From: Streptosporangiales bacterium
Lineage (GTDB): Bacteria > Actinomycetota > Actinomycetes > Streptosporangiales > WHST01
Reading direction: 5' to 3'
Length of the DNA: 64,000 nucleotides
NCBI GenBank assembly: GCA_009379955.1
Contig: WHST01000011.1
Span: 1-64,000 of the forward strand
Shown: piece after piece, positions 18,643-26,469 of the stretch
Layout of the letters: the number at the start of each line of letters is the position of its first letter
Position numbering within the stretch: position 1 is the first letter of the stretch
Program-made: the position numbers and the translations under genes
The notes under the pieces: model-generated
Seen by the model: only the letters and a program-made list of their open reading frames with translations
Databases searched by the model: none
What the model was told of the DNA's origin: nothing

Positions 18643-18870
18643 GTGCCAGTGCAGCGGCGTCGCCACCCCAGTCCGCCCCCGTTGCGACCCAACGCGCTCC
18701 TCACCGTCGCCGTCATCACCGTGCTGTGGGTGATCGCCCTGGTCGCGCTGCTCGTCTTCCGCGGACAGCTCGATGGGGCCGACCGCTGGTGGACCTGGGT
18801 CTGCGTGGCCGGCATCGCGCTCGGCCTCATCGCCATCGGCTACTTCGCCCGCAGCCCCTACCGCCGCTGA
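18643..18870 (+). CDS. DUF2530 membrane protein
   Basis: 75 residues from a GTG six bases after a perfect TAGGCT box (18631-18636). A basic Pro-rich start is followed by two membrane helices (ALLTVAVITVLWVIALVALLVF and WWTWVCVAGIALGLIAIGYF) and the end ARSPYRR. This pattern is the DUF2530 family, found in actinomycetes beside NCS2 permeases. Function unknown; the stable pairing hints at a role linked to the permease. Confidence 0.85.
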   Translation: MPVQRRRHPSPPPLRPNALLTVAVITVLWVIALVALLVFRGQLDGADRWWTWVCVAGIALGLIAIGYFARSPYRR

Positions 18871-18889
18871 GGCACCGCGCCAGGTCGGC

Positions 18890-21883
18890 TCAGCGGTCCA
18901 GGCGCGCCTCGGCGAGCAGGCGGTCGGCGGACGCGGGGTCCTCCAGCAGAGCGGCGACGAGGTGCCGCTGCTCCCACTGGTCCGCCGCCCAGGCGAGGCC
19001 GCGGGCGAGGCCGGCGAGCGACGAGGCGTGCACGTCGCCGTCGGCGTAGCGCCAGTCGACGGTGCGGCCGTCGACCACGAGCGGGTCGTGCGCGAGGTAC
19101 GTCCCCGGCGCCGCCGGGAGTACCGCGCGGACGAGGTCGGGCACCGGTTCCCTGTCGTACGCCGACTCGACCCGGCCGGCGACGACCTCACCGGCGAGCG
19201 TGAGGTCGAGTCGGCTCGCCAGGCGTCCGGCGAGGTCGCTGCGGACGACGAGGGACGGACGGTCGTCGAGCAGCGGCAGCAGGTCCGGCCGGTCGACGAC
19301 CACGACGTCGGCGGCGGGAACGACCCCGGTCGCGTCGCCGCGTGCCACCCGCAGGTGCTCCGGCGGGTCGAGGTCAGTGTCGGTGTCGGCGACCGCGGCG
19401 TAGACCGCGTCGAGGATCGCGGTCGAGACCTCGCGCGCCGGGTCGGCGAGGCGGTCGAGCAGCTCGGCGGGGCCGTCCGGCTCGGCGAGCAGGTCGTCGA
19501 GGGTGGTGCGCACGCCGAGGGCGGCGAGCACCGCCGGGTCGCCGGCCGAGGTCTCGTCGTACAGCCCCGCGAGCCGCGCGTCGAGTCCCGCCACCCGCAG
19601 GTCGGCGGGACGCCGGCCACCGAGCACCGGACGAGTCCGCAGCCACCAGGCGGTGTACGACGGCACCAGCGTCCGGCGTCCGGCGGATCCCAGCACGGTG
19701 ACGGGCTCGACGAGCGCAGCGCGCAGCCGCGGCTCGGCGAACAGCCCGAGCGCCTCCTCCCACCGGTCGGCCGCGACGAGGTCGAGGTCGCGGACCGCGA
19801 CGAGCTCCGCCGCCACCGGCGGCACGTCGTCGCCGTCGCCCACCACCGCGAGGGTCGCCTCGACCCACTCGTCCTCGGCGTCGAGGTCGTGATCGCACTC
19901 GTCGGGGTCGAGCGAGACGTCCTCGTCGCGCACGATGGCGAACGTCGACAGCACCCCGACCCGTTCGAGGGTCTCGGCGCCCCAGCGGTCGACCAGGTCG
20001 GCCGCGACGACACCGAACGGCGCGTCGTCGACGACCACCCGTGCGAGCGGCCCGCCGGGAAGCAGCAGCTCGTCCGCGGAACGGACCTCGCCGTCGTCGT
20101 CGCGCAGTGCGAGCGCCCCGAGCCAGGACTCGTCGCCGGGCTCGAACGACCCCGCCGCGACCGAGGGGAGCACGGCGTCGGCGACGGCGTCGGGGTCGTC
20201 GGCGTCGTACGAACCGGCGACGGCGGCGCGCACGTGCGGGTCGTCGAGCACCGCACGGGGCGTCGCCTCGACCGCGCCGAGCCGGCCGAGGAGCGGGTGC
20301 ACGGCGTCCGGGTCGGCCACCCGCACGCCGAGCGCACCCAGCGCACCGACGTCCAGCTCGGCCGTGCCGAGGAGCACGCCGCGCGGGCCACGGACCGTAC
20401 GCCCGTCGGCGAGCGGCACGGGCAGGGCGCCGAGCGGCTCGCGTTCCGCGTCGACCAGCTCCGCGTAGACGCGACGCCACCACGCGGGATCGCGCCGCAG
20501 GGTGCCGAGCAGCTCCACGACGTCGGCGAGCGTGAGCTGCCTGACCTCCAACCACCGCAGCGACGCCCGCCGCACCGCCCAATCCGCGGGTAGCAGGCCG
20601 GGCAGCACCTCGGTGAGCACCTCGACGAGGCCCGCGGGGACATCGGCGGCGACGGCGTCACGGGCGACCACGCGCGGACCACCCTCGGCGGTCGGCAGGA
20701 ACGCGCGGTCGCGCAGCGACCGGTGGATCGCCTGCCGCAGCGCACCGTCGAGCACGCCGGTGGGCACGGGGTCGGGCACCAGCGCGAGCAGCTCGGTGCT
20801 CGGCGGCAGCGCGGGCAGCAGGGCGGCGTACGCCTCGCCGGCCCGCGCGACGAGGAAGTCGGCGACCGGACCCTGGGCGACGTGGCGCCGCGCGGGATCG
20901 AGCGGGAACGACGCCAGCAGCAGCGCCGGGAGTCCGACCGGCTCGTCGCTCGGAGTGGGGGCGTGGAGCACCGGCTCGACACCGCCGGGCAGCGCCCCCG
21001 GCAGGTCGTCCGCGTCGAGTGGCACGGCCCAGCGGACGCTCCACGCGGGACGGGCGCGCTCCTCGACCGGCCGGTCGGCGAGCAGCTCGGCCCCGAGCTC
21101 GCCCGCGGCGGACGAGAGCCGCCAACGCGTGGTCACTCCGTCGTCGGTGACGTCGACTGTCTCGCCCGAGGAGTCCCAGACGGCGCGCAGCTCACGGACG
21201 GTCTCGTCGACCTCGATCCGCACCTCGCGCAGCGCGGGCAGGCCGAGCAGCAGCGCAGGCCCGGTGCCGGCGAGCAGGCGGCGGACGTCCGTCTGCGCGG
21301 TGTCGTCGCGCAGCGGCAGGATCACCTCGGTGTCGGCGCCCTCGCCCGGCTCCCCCGCGTAGCCGTACGGCAGCCTCAGCGCGGGGACGTGACCGTCGCG
21401 CCCGGCGAGCTCGCCGGCGAGGCCGGGTATGCCCGCGACGAGCTCCCTCGTCGCCGACCTCGACCAGGCGACGCCGCCGCTGCTGGAGACGACGCGCGGC
21501 TCGTCGGTGACCGCGAGGACGGCGGCGAACCCGACGCCGAAGCGTCCCGCCGTCGCGCCGTCGCGCTTCGCGGACGCGCGCAGGGTCGACAGCGACTCGA
21601 CCCCCGCGGCGTCGAGCGGTGCACCGTCGTTCGCGACCCGCAACTCGTCGGCGGCGAGGGTGAACCGCACCCGCCCGGGAACGCCCGCGGTCGCGGCGGC
21701 GTCGGCCGCGTTCTGTGCGAGCTCGACGACGAGCCGGTCGCGGTAACCGCCGAGCGCGTAGTCCTCCTCGGCGTTGGCGTCCTCGCGGAAGCGCGCCGGC
21801 GCCGCAGTCCACGCCTCGACGACCCGGGCGCGGATGCCGGCGGTGTCGAACGGGTCGACGGCGTCCGGCGGGATCGCGCTCAC
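18890..21883 (-). CDS. Sacsin N-terminal-like / HSP90-type ATPase, large
   Basis: 997 residues. The N-terminal 250 residues are a GHKL ATP-binding domain: Glu54 and Asn58 in VVELAQNAADAA, Asp86 in VANDGAP, and the lid GRFGVGFA at 113-120. This is the sacsin N-terminal ATP-binding-like family. The remaining roughly 700 residues are rich in Ala, Val, Leu, Asp and Glu without a motif I know; short repeats such as ADGRTVRGPRGVLL may form an elongated scaffold. No membrane helix. It starts 16 bases after the DUF3027 stop, so it closes the csp-DUF3027 operon. Role unknown; chaperone-like by fold. Confidence 0.8.
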   Translation of the reverse strand: MSAIPPDAVDPFDTAGIRARVVEAWTAAPARFREDANAEEDYALGGYRDRLVVELAQNAADAAATAGVPGRVRFTLAADELRVANDGAPLDAAGVESLSTLRASAKRDGATAGRFGVGFAAVLAVTDEPRVVSSSGGVAWSRSATRELVAGIPGLAGELAGRDGHVPALRLPYGYAGEPGEGADTEVILPLRDDTAQTDVRRLLAGTGPALLLGLPALREVRIEVDETVRELRAVWDSSGETVDVTDDGVTTRWRLSSAAGELGAELLADRPVEERARPAWSVRWAVPLDADDLPGALPGGVEPVLHAPTPSDEPVGLPALLLASFPLDPARRHVAQGPVADFLVARAGEAYAALLPALPPSTELLALVPDPVPTGVLDGALRQAIHRSLRDRAFLPTAEGGPRVVARDAVAADVPAGLVEVLTEVLPGLLPADWAVRRASLRWLEVRQLTLADVVELLGTLRRDPAWWRRVYAELVDAEREPLGALPVPLADGRTVRGPRGVLLGTAELDVGALGALGVRVADPDAVHPLLGRLGAVEATPRAVLDDPHVRAAVAGSYDADDPDAVADAVLPSVAAGSFEPGDESWLGALALRDDDGEVRSADELLLPGGPLARVVVDDAPFGVVAADLVDRWGAETLERVGVLSTFAIVRDEDVSLDPDECDHDLDAEDEWVEATLAVVGDGDDVPPVAAELVAVRDLDLVAADRWEEALGLFAEPRLRAALVEPVTVLGSAGRRTLVPSYTAWWLRTRPVLGGRRPADLRVAGLDARLAGLYDETSAGDPAVLAALGVRTTLDDLLAEPDGPAELLDRLADPAREVSTAILDAVYAAVADTDTDLDPPEHLRVARGDATGVVPAADVVVVDRPDLLPLLDDRPSLVVRSDLAGRLASRLDLTLAGEVVAGRVESAYDREPVPDLVRAVLPAAPGTYLAHDPLVVDGRTVDWRYADGDVHASSLAGLARGLAWAADQWEQRHLVAALLEDPASADRLLAEARLDR

Positions 21884-21899
21884 CGGTGCGGCGGCGTGG

Positions 21900-22757
21900 T
21901 CAGGAGTGACCGAGCGGCTCGTCGGCGGCCTCGGCCGCCTCGACGGGCTCGTCGGTCGGCGCGCCGACGGGTGCCGGCGTGCGGTCGACCTCGACGATGT
22001 CGAAGCTCTCCTCGTCGATGGCGGGGACGACCTCGACGGGTGGTGCCTCCTCGCTCACGGCTGCCTCGGAGTGCCCGCCGCAGCCGTGGTCGAGGCTCAC
22101 CACCGTGCCGTCGGCCGGCACCATCTCGTTGGCGCAGACGCCGAACAGCTGTCGCAGCGAGCCGCCGAGCGGCAGCAGGAACCCGCAGGACGCGCACGTC
22201 GCCGGCGCCTGCTGCGCGATCGCGACCTCGGGCCCGTGCTCGCCCTCGTACCAGCGTTCCGCCGCGTCGGACCGGCCCTCGGGTGACAGCACACGGACGC
22301 GGCCGAGACCCGGCTCCCACCAGTCGACGTCGTCGGCCTCGTCGACGTCGTCGCCGAACGCGACGTAGCCCGGCTGCAGCCGCGCGTCGTCGGGCGCGGT
22401 CGGCAGCAGGTCGCCAGGACCGAGGTCGCCGGGTCTGACCCGCTCGTTCCACGGCACCCACGCCGGCGCGACGATCGCCTCGACGCCGGGGAGCAGGGTG
22501 ACCTCGGAGATCGTGACGGTACGGCTGCGCGAGGCGCGCGTGACGGTGACGGACCAGCGCCAGCCGTGGTAGGCGAGATCGGTGCAGGCGAAGAGATGGC
22601 TCGCGACACGCTCACCGTCGGGCTCGACGCCGAGGTGCTCGCCCACCGACTCCACGGACGGAGCGGCCTCGACCGCACCTGCGCGCGCGAGGTCCACCGC
22701 CTCGGCGCAGGCGGCGTCGAGCACGGAAGTGCGGGTGCGAACTGCGGCGGGAGGCAT
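21900..22757 (-). CDS. DUF3027 protein
   Basis: 285 residues. Matches the actinobacterial DUF3027 family: SHLFACTDLAYHGWRWSVTVTRA, VTLLPGVEAIVAPAWVPWNERVRPGDLGPGDLLP and the zinc-ribbon-like CASCGFLLPLGGSLRQLFGVCANEMVPADG near residues 190-220. The last 50 residues are acidic and disordered. The gene sits between a cold-shock gene and the sacsin-like ATPase, an order shared with other actinomycetes. Cytosolic. Function unknown. Confidence 0.9.
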   Translation of the reverse strand: MPPAAVRTRTSVLDAACAEAVDLARAGAVEAAPSVESVGEHLGVEPDGERVASHLFACTDLAYHGWRWSVTVTRASRSRTVTISEVTLLPGVEAIVAPAWVPWNERVRPGDLGPGDLLPTAPDDARLQPGYVAFGDDVDEADDVDWWEPGLGRVRVLSPEGRSDAAERWYEGEHGPEVAIAQQAPATCASCGFLLPLGGSLRQLFGVCANEMVPADGTVVSLDHGCGGHSEAAVSEEAPPVEVVPAIDEESFDIVEVDRTPAPVGAPTDEPVEAAEAADEPLGHS

Positions 22758-22835
22758 CGTCGTCCGATCGTGAGCTCATCGACTCCGGGAGGCCTGGCAA
22801 GCGTATCTCCCTGACCAGGCGATCAGTGCGTCGCG

Positions 22836-23228
22836 TCAGGCCTCGACGTCGTCGGCCACGGCGCGCAGGACCGTCGCGACTCGGTGCGCCGCCTTGGCGT
22901 CCGGGTGCCGGCCGCGCCGGTAACTGTTCGCGACGTCGTCGAGCATCTTGATCAGGTCCTCGATGATCACGCCCATCTCGTCGGGCTTCTTGCGCTGCGC
23001 CTTGACCACCGATGGTGCGTCCTCGAGCACGCGCAACGAGAGGGCCTGCTGTCCCCGGCGTCCCTCGGCCACGCCGAACTCGACCCGTTGGCCCGGCCGC
23101 AACGACGTCACCTCGCCCGGCAGCGCCGAAGAGTGGACATAGACGTCACCACCGTCGTCACGGGTCACGAAGCCGAAGCCCTTGTCCCGGTCGTAGAACC
23201 TGACCTTGCCAGTGGGCACGGAAGTCAC
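22836..23228 (-). CDS. Cold-shock-domain protein with helical C-terminal extension
   Basis: 130 residues. Residues 1-68 are a cold-shock fold with both RNA-binding motifs, KGFGFVTRDDG (RNP1) and DVYVHSSAL (RNP2). The usual CspA is about 67 residues. Here about 60 more follow (RKKPDEMGVIIEDLIKMLDDVANSYRRGRHPDAKAAHRVATVLRAVADDV), predicted helical and possibly a protein-binding or dimerisation module. Own promoter: TAGGCT box at 23253-23258 with an 18-base leader and GAGAGGACGA before the GTG. Likely an RNA chaperone. Confidence 0.88.
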   Translation of the reverse strand: MTSVPTGKVRFYDRDKGFGFVTRDDGGDVYVHSSALPGEVTSLRPGQRVEFGVAEGRRGQQALSLRVLEDAPSVVKAQRKKPDEMGVIIEDLIKMLDDVANSYRRGRHPDAKAAHRVATVLRAVADDVEA

Positions 23229-23284
23229 TCGTCCTCTCGTCGATGCCGCGCCAGCCTAGTGCCCTATCTGGACCGTCGCCCGCC

Positions 23285-24703
23285 CTATTTCAGCAGTTCG
23301 TTCATCGAGCCGGTACGGAAACCCTGCGTGTCGATCTCGACACGATCGAAGCCGGCGTCGGCCACCGCGGCGCGGGCCGCGCGCGAGTCCGCCACCGCGG
23401 CGACGTGCTCGCGGTCGACCTCGACCTTCGCGTGCGCACCGAGGTCGCGGACGCGCAGGTTGCGGACGGGGATGCGCTCCTCCGCCAGGACGTCGCGCAG
23501 CCTCGCCTCGGCGCGCTCCACCCGCGCGAGCCGTACCGAGGTGATGCGGACGCCGTACGCGATCCGGCTGGACAGGCAGGCGGCCGCGGGCTTGTCCCAC
23601 GTGGAGAGGCCCCAGCGCCTGCTGGCCTCGCGTACCTGCGCCTTGCCGAGCCCGGCGTCGAGCAGTGGGGTGGCGGCTCCGCGTTCGGCCGCGGCCCTGA
23701 TGCCGGGACGGAAGCGGTCGGCGGCGTCGTCGGCGTTCGTGCCGGTGGCGACGTGCTCGACGCCCTCGCGCTCCGCGAGCGGCCCGAGCACCTCGACGAG
23801 CTCGGCCTTGCAGAAGTAGCACCGGTCACCCTCGTTGGCCTGGTAGCCCTCGCGGCCGATCTCCTCGGTCGCCGGCGTGACGTGGCGTACGCCGAGGTCG
23901 TCGGCGAACCGCCGCGCGGCGTCGAGCTCCGACGCCGGCAGGCTGGACGACACGGCGGTGGCGGCGACGACGTTGTCGCGACCGAGCGTGCGGACGGCCG
24001 CGGCCAGCAGGAACGCGGAGTCGGCGCCGCCGGAGAACGCCACCACGACTCGGCCGAGCTCGTGGAGCCTGGCATCGAGGGCGGCGAGCCTGGTGGTCAG
24101 CAGGTGCTCCTCGAGCCACGCGGGGAACCCGGTGAGGTCGTCGAGGACCACGTCAGCGTCCTCGGGCGCGACACCGCCGGTGCGTACACCCACGGACACC
24201 GCGCCGGCGGCGCGCGCCGCCCTGACGTCGCCCGGGTGGTCGCCGACGAAGACCTGACCGCCGCGCTCGCGCAACGCGTCGCCCTTGGCCTCGGCCCACA
24301 GCCCGCCGATCACCTCGTCGACCTCGAGGCCGACGTGCCGCAGCGTGGTCTCGGCGGTGGCCGCCTGCTTGGCGGTCACGACCAGGACGCGCCCACCCAG
24401 CCGGCGCACGGCCTCGATCGCGGCGTCGGCGCCCGGCAGCATCGTGGTGGCGGGGGTGGCGACGTCGTCGTAGACGGTGCGGTAGTAGGCCGCGTTGTCG
24501 TCGACGAGGTCCGCGGGGAGCCATTGGGCGAGCTCCCACTCCAGCGGGGGCCCGAGGCGTCCGACCACCACCTCGACGTCGATCGGGTGACCACTACGCG
24601 CCGCGATCTCCTCGTAGATGCGTCCGATCCCGGCACGGGGGTCGGTGAGGGTGAGGTCGAGATCGAAGCCGACGACCAGCGGGGAGGCGGAAGGGGACTG
24701 CAC
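23285..24703 (-). CDS. Fusion of HAD hydrolase and LarE-type sulfur transferase
   Basis: 472 residues from a GTG at 24703, seven bases after TACAGT (24711-24716). Residues 8-200 are a HAD phosphatase with all four motifs: DLDLT (Asp14, Asp16), VTAK, Lys140 and GDHPGD (154-159). Residues 210-472 are LarE: PP-loop SGGADS (224-229), RCYFCK with Cys295 and Cys298, and AACLSSR with Cys376. LarE adenylates the carboxyl groups of P2CMN and inserts sulfur when making the nickel-pincer cofactor. The three cysteines match the [4Fe-4S]-type LarE rather than the single-Cys sacrificial type. No larA, larB or larC lies in the window. Confidence 0.85.
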   Translation of the reverse strand: MQSPSASPLVVGFDLDLTLTDPRAGIGRIYEEIAARSGHPIDVEVVVGRLGPPLEWELAQWLPADLVDDNAAYYRTVYDDVATPATTMLPGADAAIEAVRRLGGRVLVVTAKQAATAETTLRHVGLEVDEVIGGLWAEAKGDALRERGGQVFVGDHPGDVRAARAAGAVSVGVRTGGVAPEDADVVLDDLTGFPAWLEEHLLTTRLAALDARLHELGRVVVAFSGGADSAFLLAAAVRTLGRDNVVAATAVSSSLPASELDAARRFADDLGVRHVTPATEEIGREGYQANEGDRCYFCKAELVEVLGPLAEREGVEHVATGTNADDAADRFRPGIRAAAERGAATPLLDAGLGKAQVREASRRWGLSTWDKPAAACLSSRIAYGVRITSVRLARVERAEARLRDVLAEERIPVRNLRVRDLGAHAKVEVDREHVAAVADSRAARAAVADAGFDRVEIDTQGFRTGSMNELLK

Positions 24704-24819
24704 GCCCCTCACTGTAGGGGGTCTGCGGCGCCACCTGTCGGGTCCGCGTCGTCGCCCGTCACCGTCCCGGCGCCGTCCGTTTCGTCGGGGACTGCACATT
24801 CGCGCTGGGGAGGGGCACA

Positions 24820-25272
24820 ATGGCGGCCGTGGCGGACACCGGGAACGACCCTACGGGCGGGAGCGGTGACGTGACGCGCGAGGACGACCAGCAGACGACC
24901 ACCACGCGCGAGGAACGGACCGCGGAGGACCGCGACGCCGAGCGCGAGAAGCAGCGTGAGGCCGACCGCGCGCGGGCACGCGCCACCAGGGCGCAGACCG
25001 TCCGGTGGGCGACGACGATCGTGTCCGTGCTGTCGTCGCTGTTCGCGGTGGCGCTCGCGCTGCACATCGTCTTCGTGATCTTCGACGCCAACCAGGCGAA
25101 CCCGCTCGTCACGTTCACGGCCGATCTCGCCGAGGGCCTCGTCGTGTTCTTCCGCGACCTGTTCACGCCCGACGACGACCGCGTCGGCGTGCTCGTCAAC
25201 TACGGCATGGCCGCGATCTTCTGGCTCATCGTCGGCCGCGTGGTGATCGCCCTGCTCCGCCGCATCCGCTGA
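24820..25272 (+). CDS. Two-helix membrane protein with charged N-terminal region
   Basis: 150 residues. Residues 1-60 are highly charged (REDDQQTTTTREERTAEDRDAEREKQREADRARAR) and probably a coiled coil. Then two membrane helices: TIVSVLSSLFAVALALHIVFVIF and VLVNYGMAAIFWLIVGRVVIALL. Divergent from the HAD-LarE gene with 116 bases between. A GGAGGGG lies four bases before the ATG. Family not recognised. Followed by the palindrome-stem-loop repeat as probable terminator. Confidence 0.7.
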   Translation: MAAVADTGNDPTGGSGDVTREDDQQTTTTREERTAEDRDAEREKQREADRARARATRAQTVRWATTIVSVLSSLFAVALALHIVFVIFDANQANPLVTFTADLAEGLVVFFRDLFTPDDDRVGVLVNYGMAAIFWLIVGRVVIALLRRIR

Positions 25273-25300
25273 CCACCGCCACACCACCCCGGGTGCCCGC

Positions 25301-25361
25301 GTTGATCACGTTAACGTGATCAACGTGGACTTCACCTCGTGCCGGGACGAGGTGAGGTCCA
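25301..25361 (+). repeat. Palindrome plus stem-loop 3' repeat, copy 1
   Basis: A perfect 24-bp palindrome, GTTGATCACGTT followed by its reverse complement (25301-25324), abuts a stem-loop with arms GTGGACTTCACCTCGT (25325-25340) and ACGAGGTGAGGTCCAC, one mismatch, loop about five bases. It lies 28 bases after the stop of the plus-strand membrane-protein gene and before the convergent stop at 25398. Same order, stop then palindrome then stem-loop, as the copies at 26390 and 48009. Confidence 0.8.
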
Positions 25362-25397
25362 CGTTCACGAGGTGAAGCAGACGGCCGGCGGCCGGGG

Positions 25398-26297
25398 TCA
25401 GTCGGCGTCGTACATGCCGGGGTAGGTCTCCTCCATCAGGTCGAACAGCGCGTCGCGGCGCTGGACGAGCCTGCGTGCCTCGTCGGCGAGGTCGCCGTCG
25501 CCGTTGCCGTCGGCCGCGAACAGCCGTACGACGGCGGCGGCGAACAGCTCCTCGAAGCCCGCCGCGACCTCGTTGGCCGCGCGGGTCTGCGACATCTCGG
25601 TGCCCGGGAGGCGCGCGGTCTCGCAGACCTCCTGCACGGCCGCGGCGTCGCAGCCGCTGGCCGCCGCGAACGCGCTGCGCCACATGGCCTCGAGGGTGAC
25701 GGCGTCGCCGCGCTCGGCGTACGCGGACACCAGCCGCTTGACCAGGCCGGCGAGCGCGTCGCTGTCGACCGGCGCGCCCGTACGGTGCAGCCACGGCGCC
25801 GGGCCCGCGGCGGGTGCCGGGGCGACCGGCGCCGAGGCGACCGGCGCGGGCGTCGGCGTGGTCACGGCGGCGTGCGGTGGCGTCTCGACCTCGTCCGTCT
25901 CGTCGTCGCCGCCGCCGTCGCCGAGGGGCGCGTCGGGATGGCGCTCGACCACCAGGTCGTAGAGGTCGCAGTAGCGGTCGTTCGGCCGCCGCGCCTCGGC
26001 GACGAGCTGCTCCGCCGTCGACTCGTCGTCGTAGAGCACGACGTCGGCGCAGAGGCGGACGACGATGTCGCTGACCCCGTTGAGCACCTCGACCACGACG
26101 TCCTCGCGTTCGCGCGGGTGCGCGGGCTGCGGCGCGTAGCCACGGACCTCCTCGTCGACCTGGTCGGCGTCGGCGCTGGTCACCGTGCCGACGAGGTCGG
26201 TCCAGTGCGGCACCAGGTCGTCGTCGGCGCGGGCACCGGCGTACGCGGACAGCAGCCGATCCCAGGCCGCCGTCGCCGCGGCACTGTCGAACTCCAC
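25398..26297 (-). CDS. Hypothetical acidic two-domain protein
   Basis: 299 residues from a GTG at 26297, with AAGAGG eight bases upstream. In-frame starts at 26318 or 26351 are possible. The protein is acidic and helical, in two similar-looking halves (about 5-130 and 190-299) joined by an Ala/Pro/Thr linker of about 50 residues. Both halves carry a WDRLLSAYAGARADDDLV- or LVKRLVSAYAERGDAVTL-like start and a YCDLYDLVVERHPDA- or RDALFDLMEETYPGM-like end, which suggests an internal duplication. Not recognised. It lies between two copies of the 3' repeat. Confidence 0.68.
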   Translation of the reverse strand: MEFDSAAATAAWDRLLSAYAGARADDDLVPHWTDLVGTVTSADADQVDEEVRGYAPQPAHPREREDVVVEVLNGVSDIVVRLCADVVLYDDESTAEQLVAEARRPNDRYCDLYDLVVERHPDAPLGDGGGDDETDEVETPPHAAVTTPTPAPVASAPVAPAPAAGPAPWLHRTGAPVDSDALAGLVKRLVSAYAERGDAVTLEAMWRSAFAAASGCDAAAVQEVCETARLPGTEMSQTRAANEVAAGFEELFAAAVVRLFAADGNGDGDLADEARRLVQRRDALFDLMEETYPGMYDAD

Positions 26298-26389
26298 GCT
26301 CTTCACCTCTTGAGTCACGACGCGAACGCTACCGCGTCCGACTTCGATCATGGAATGCCATCGAGCCGTGGGCGCCTCACCTCACGAAC

Positions 26390-26451
26390 GTGGACTTCAC
26401 CTCGTCCCTGCACGAGGTGAAGTCCACGTTGATCACGTTGACGTGATCAAC
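26390..26451 (-). repeat. Palindrome plus stem-loop 3' repeat, copy 2
   Basis: Stem-loop arms GTGGACTTCACCTCGT (26390-26405) and ACGAGGTGAAGTCCAC (26412-26427) pair perfectly over a six-base loop. The 24-bp palindrome follows at 26428-26451 with one substitution. Read on the minus strand the order is stop codon (26470), palindrome, stem-loop, exactly as in copy 1 on the plus strand. It probably terminates the seven-gene ABC transporter operon. Confidence 0.8.
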
Positions 26452-26469
26452 GGGACAAGCGGGGCGGTC

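Noticed and set aside
18604-20982. Long minus-strand frame overlapping the sacsin-like gene in another phase
   Set aside because: Ser/Arg/Pro-rich and motif-free; the GHKL-bearing frame is the real one.
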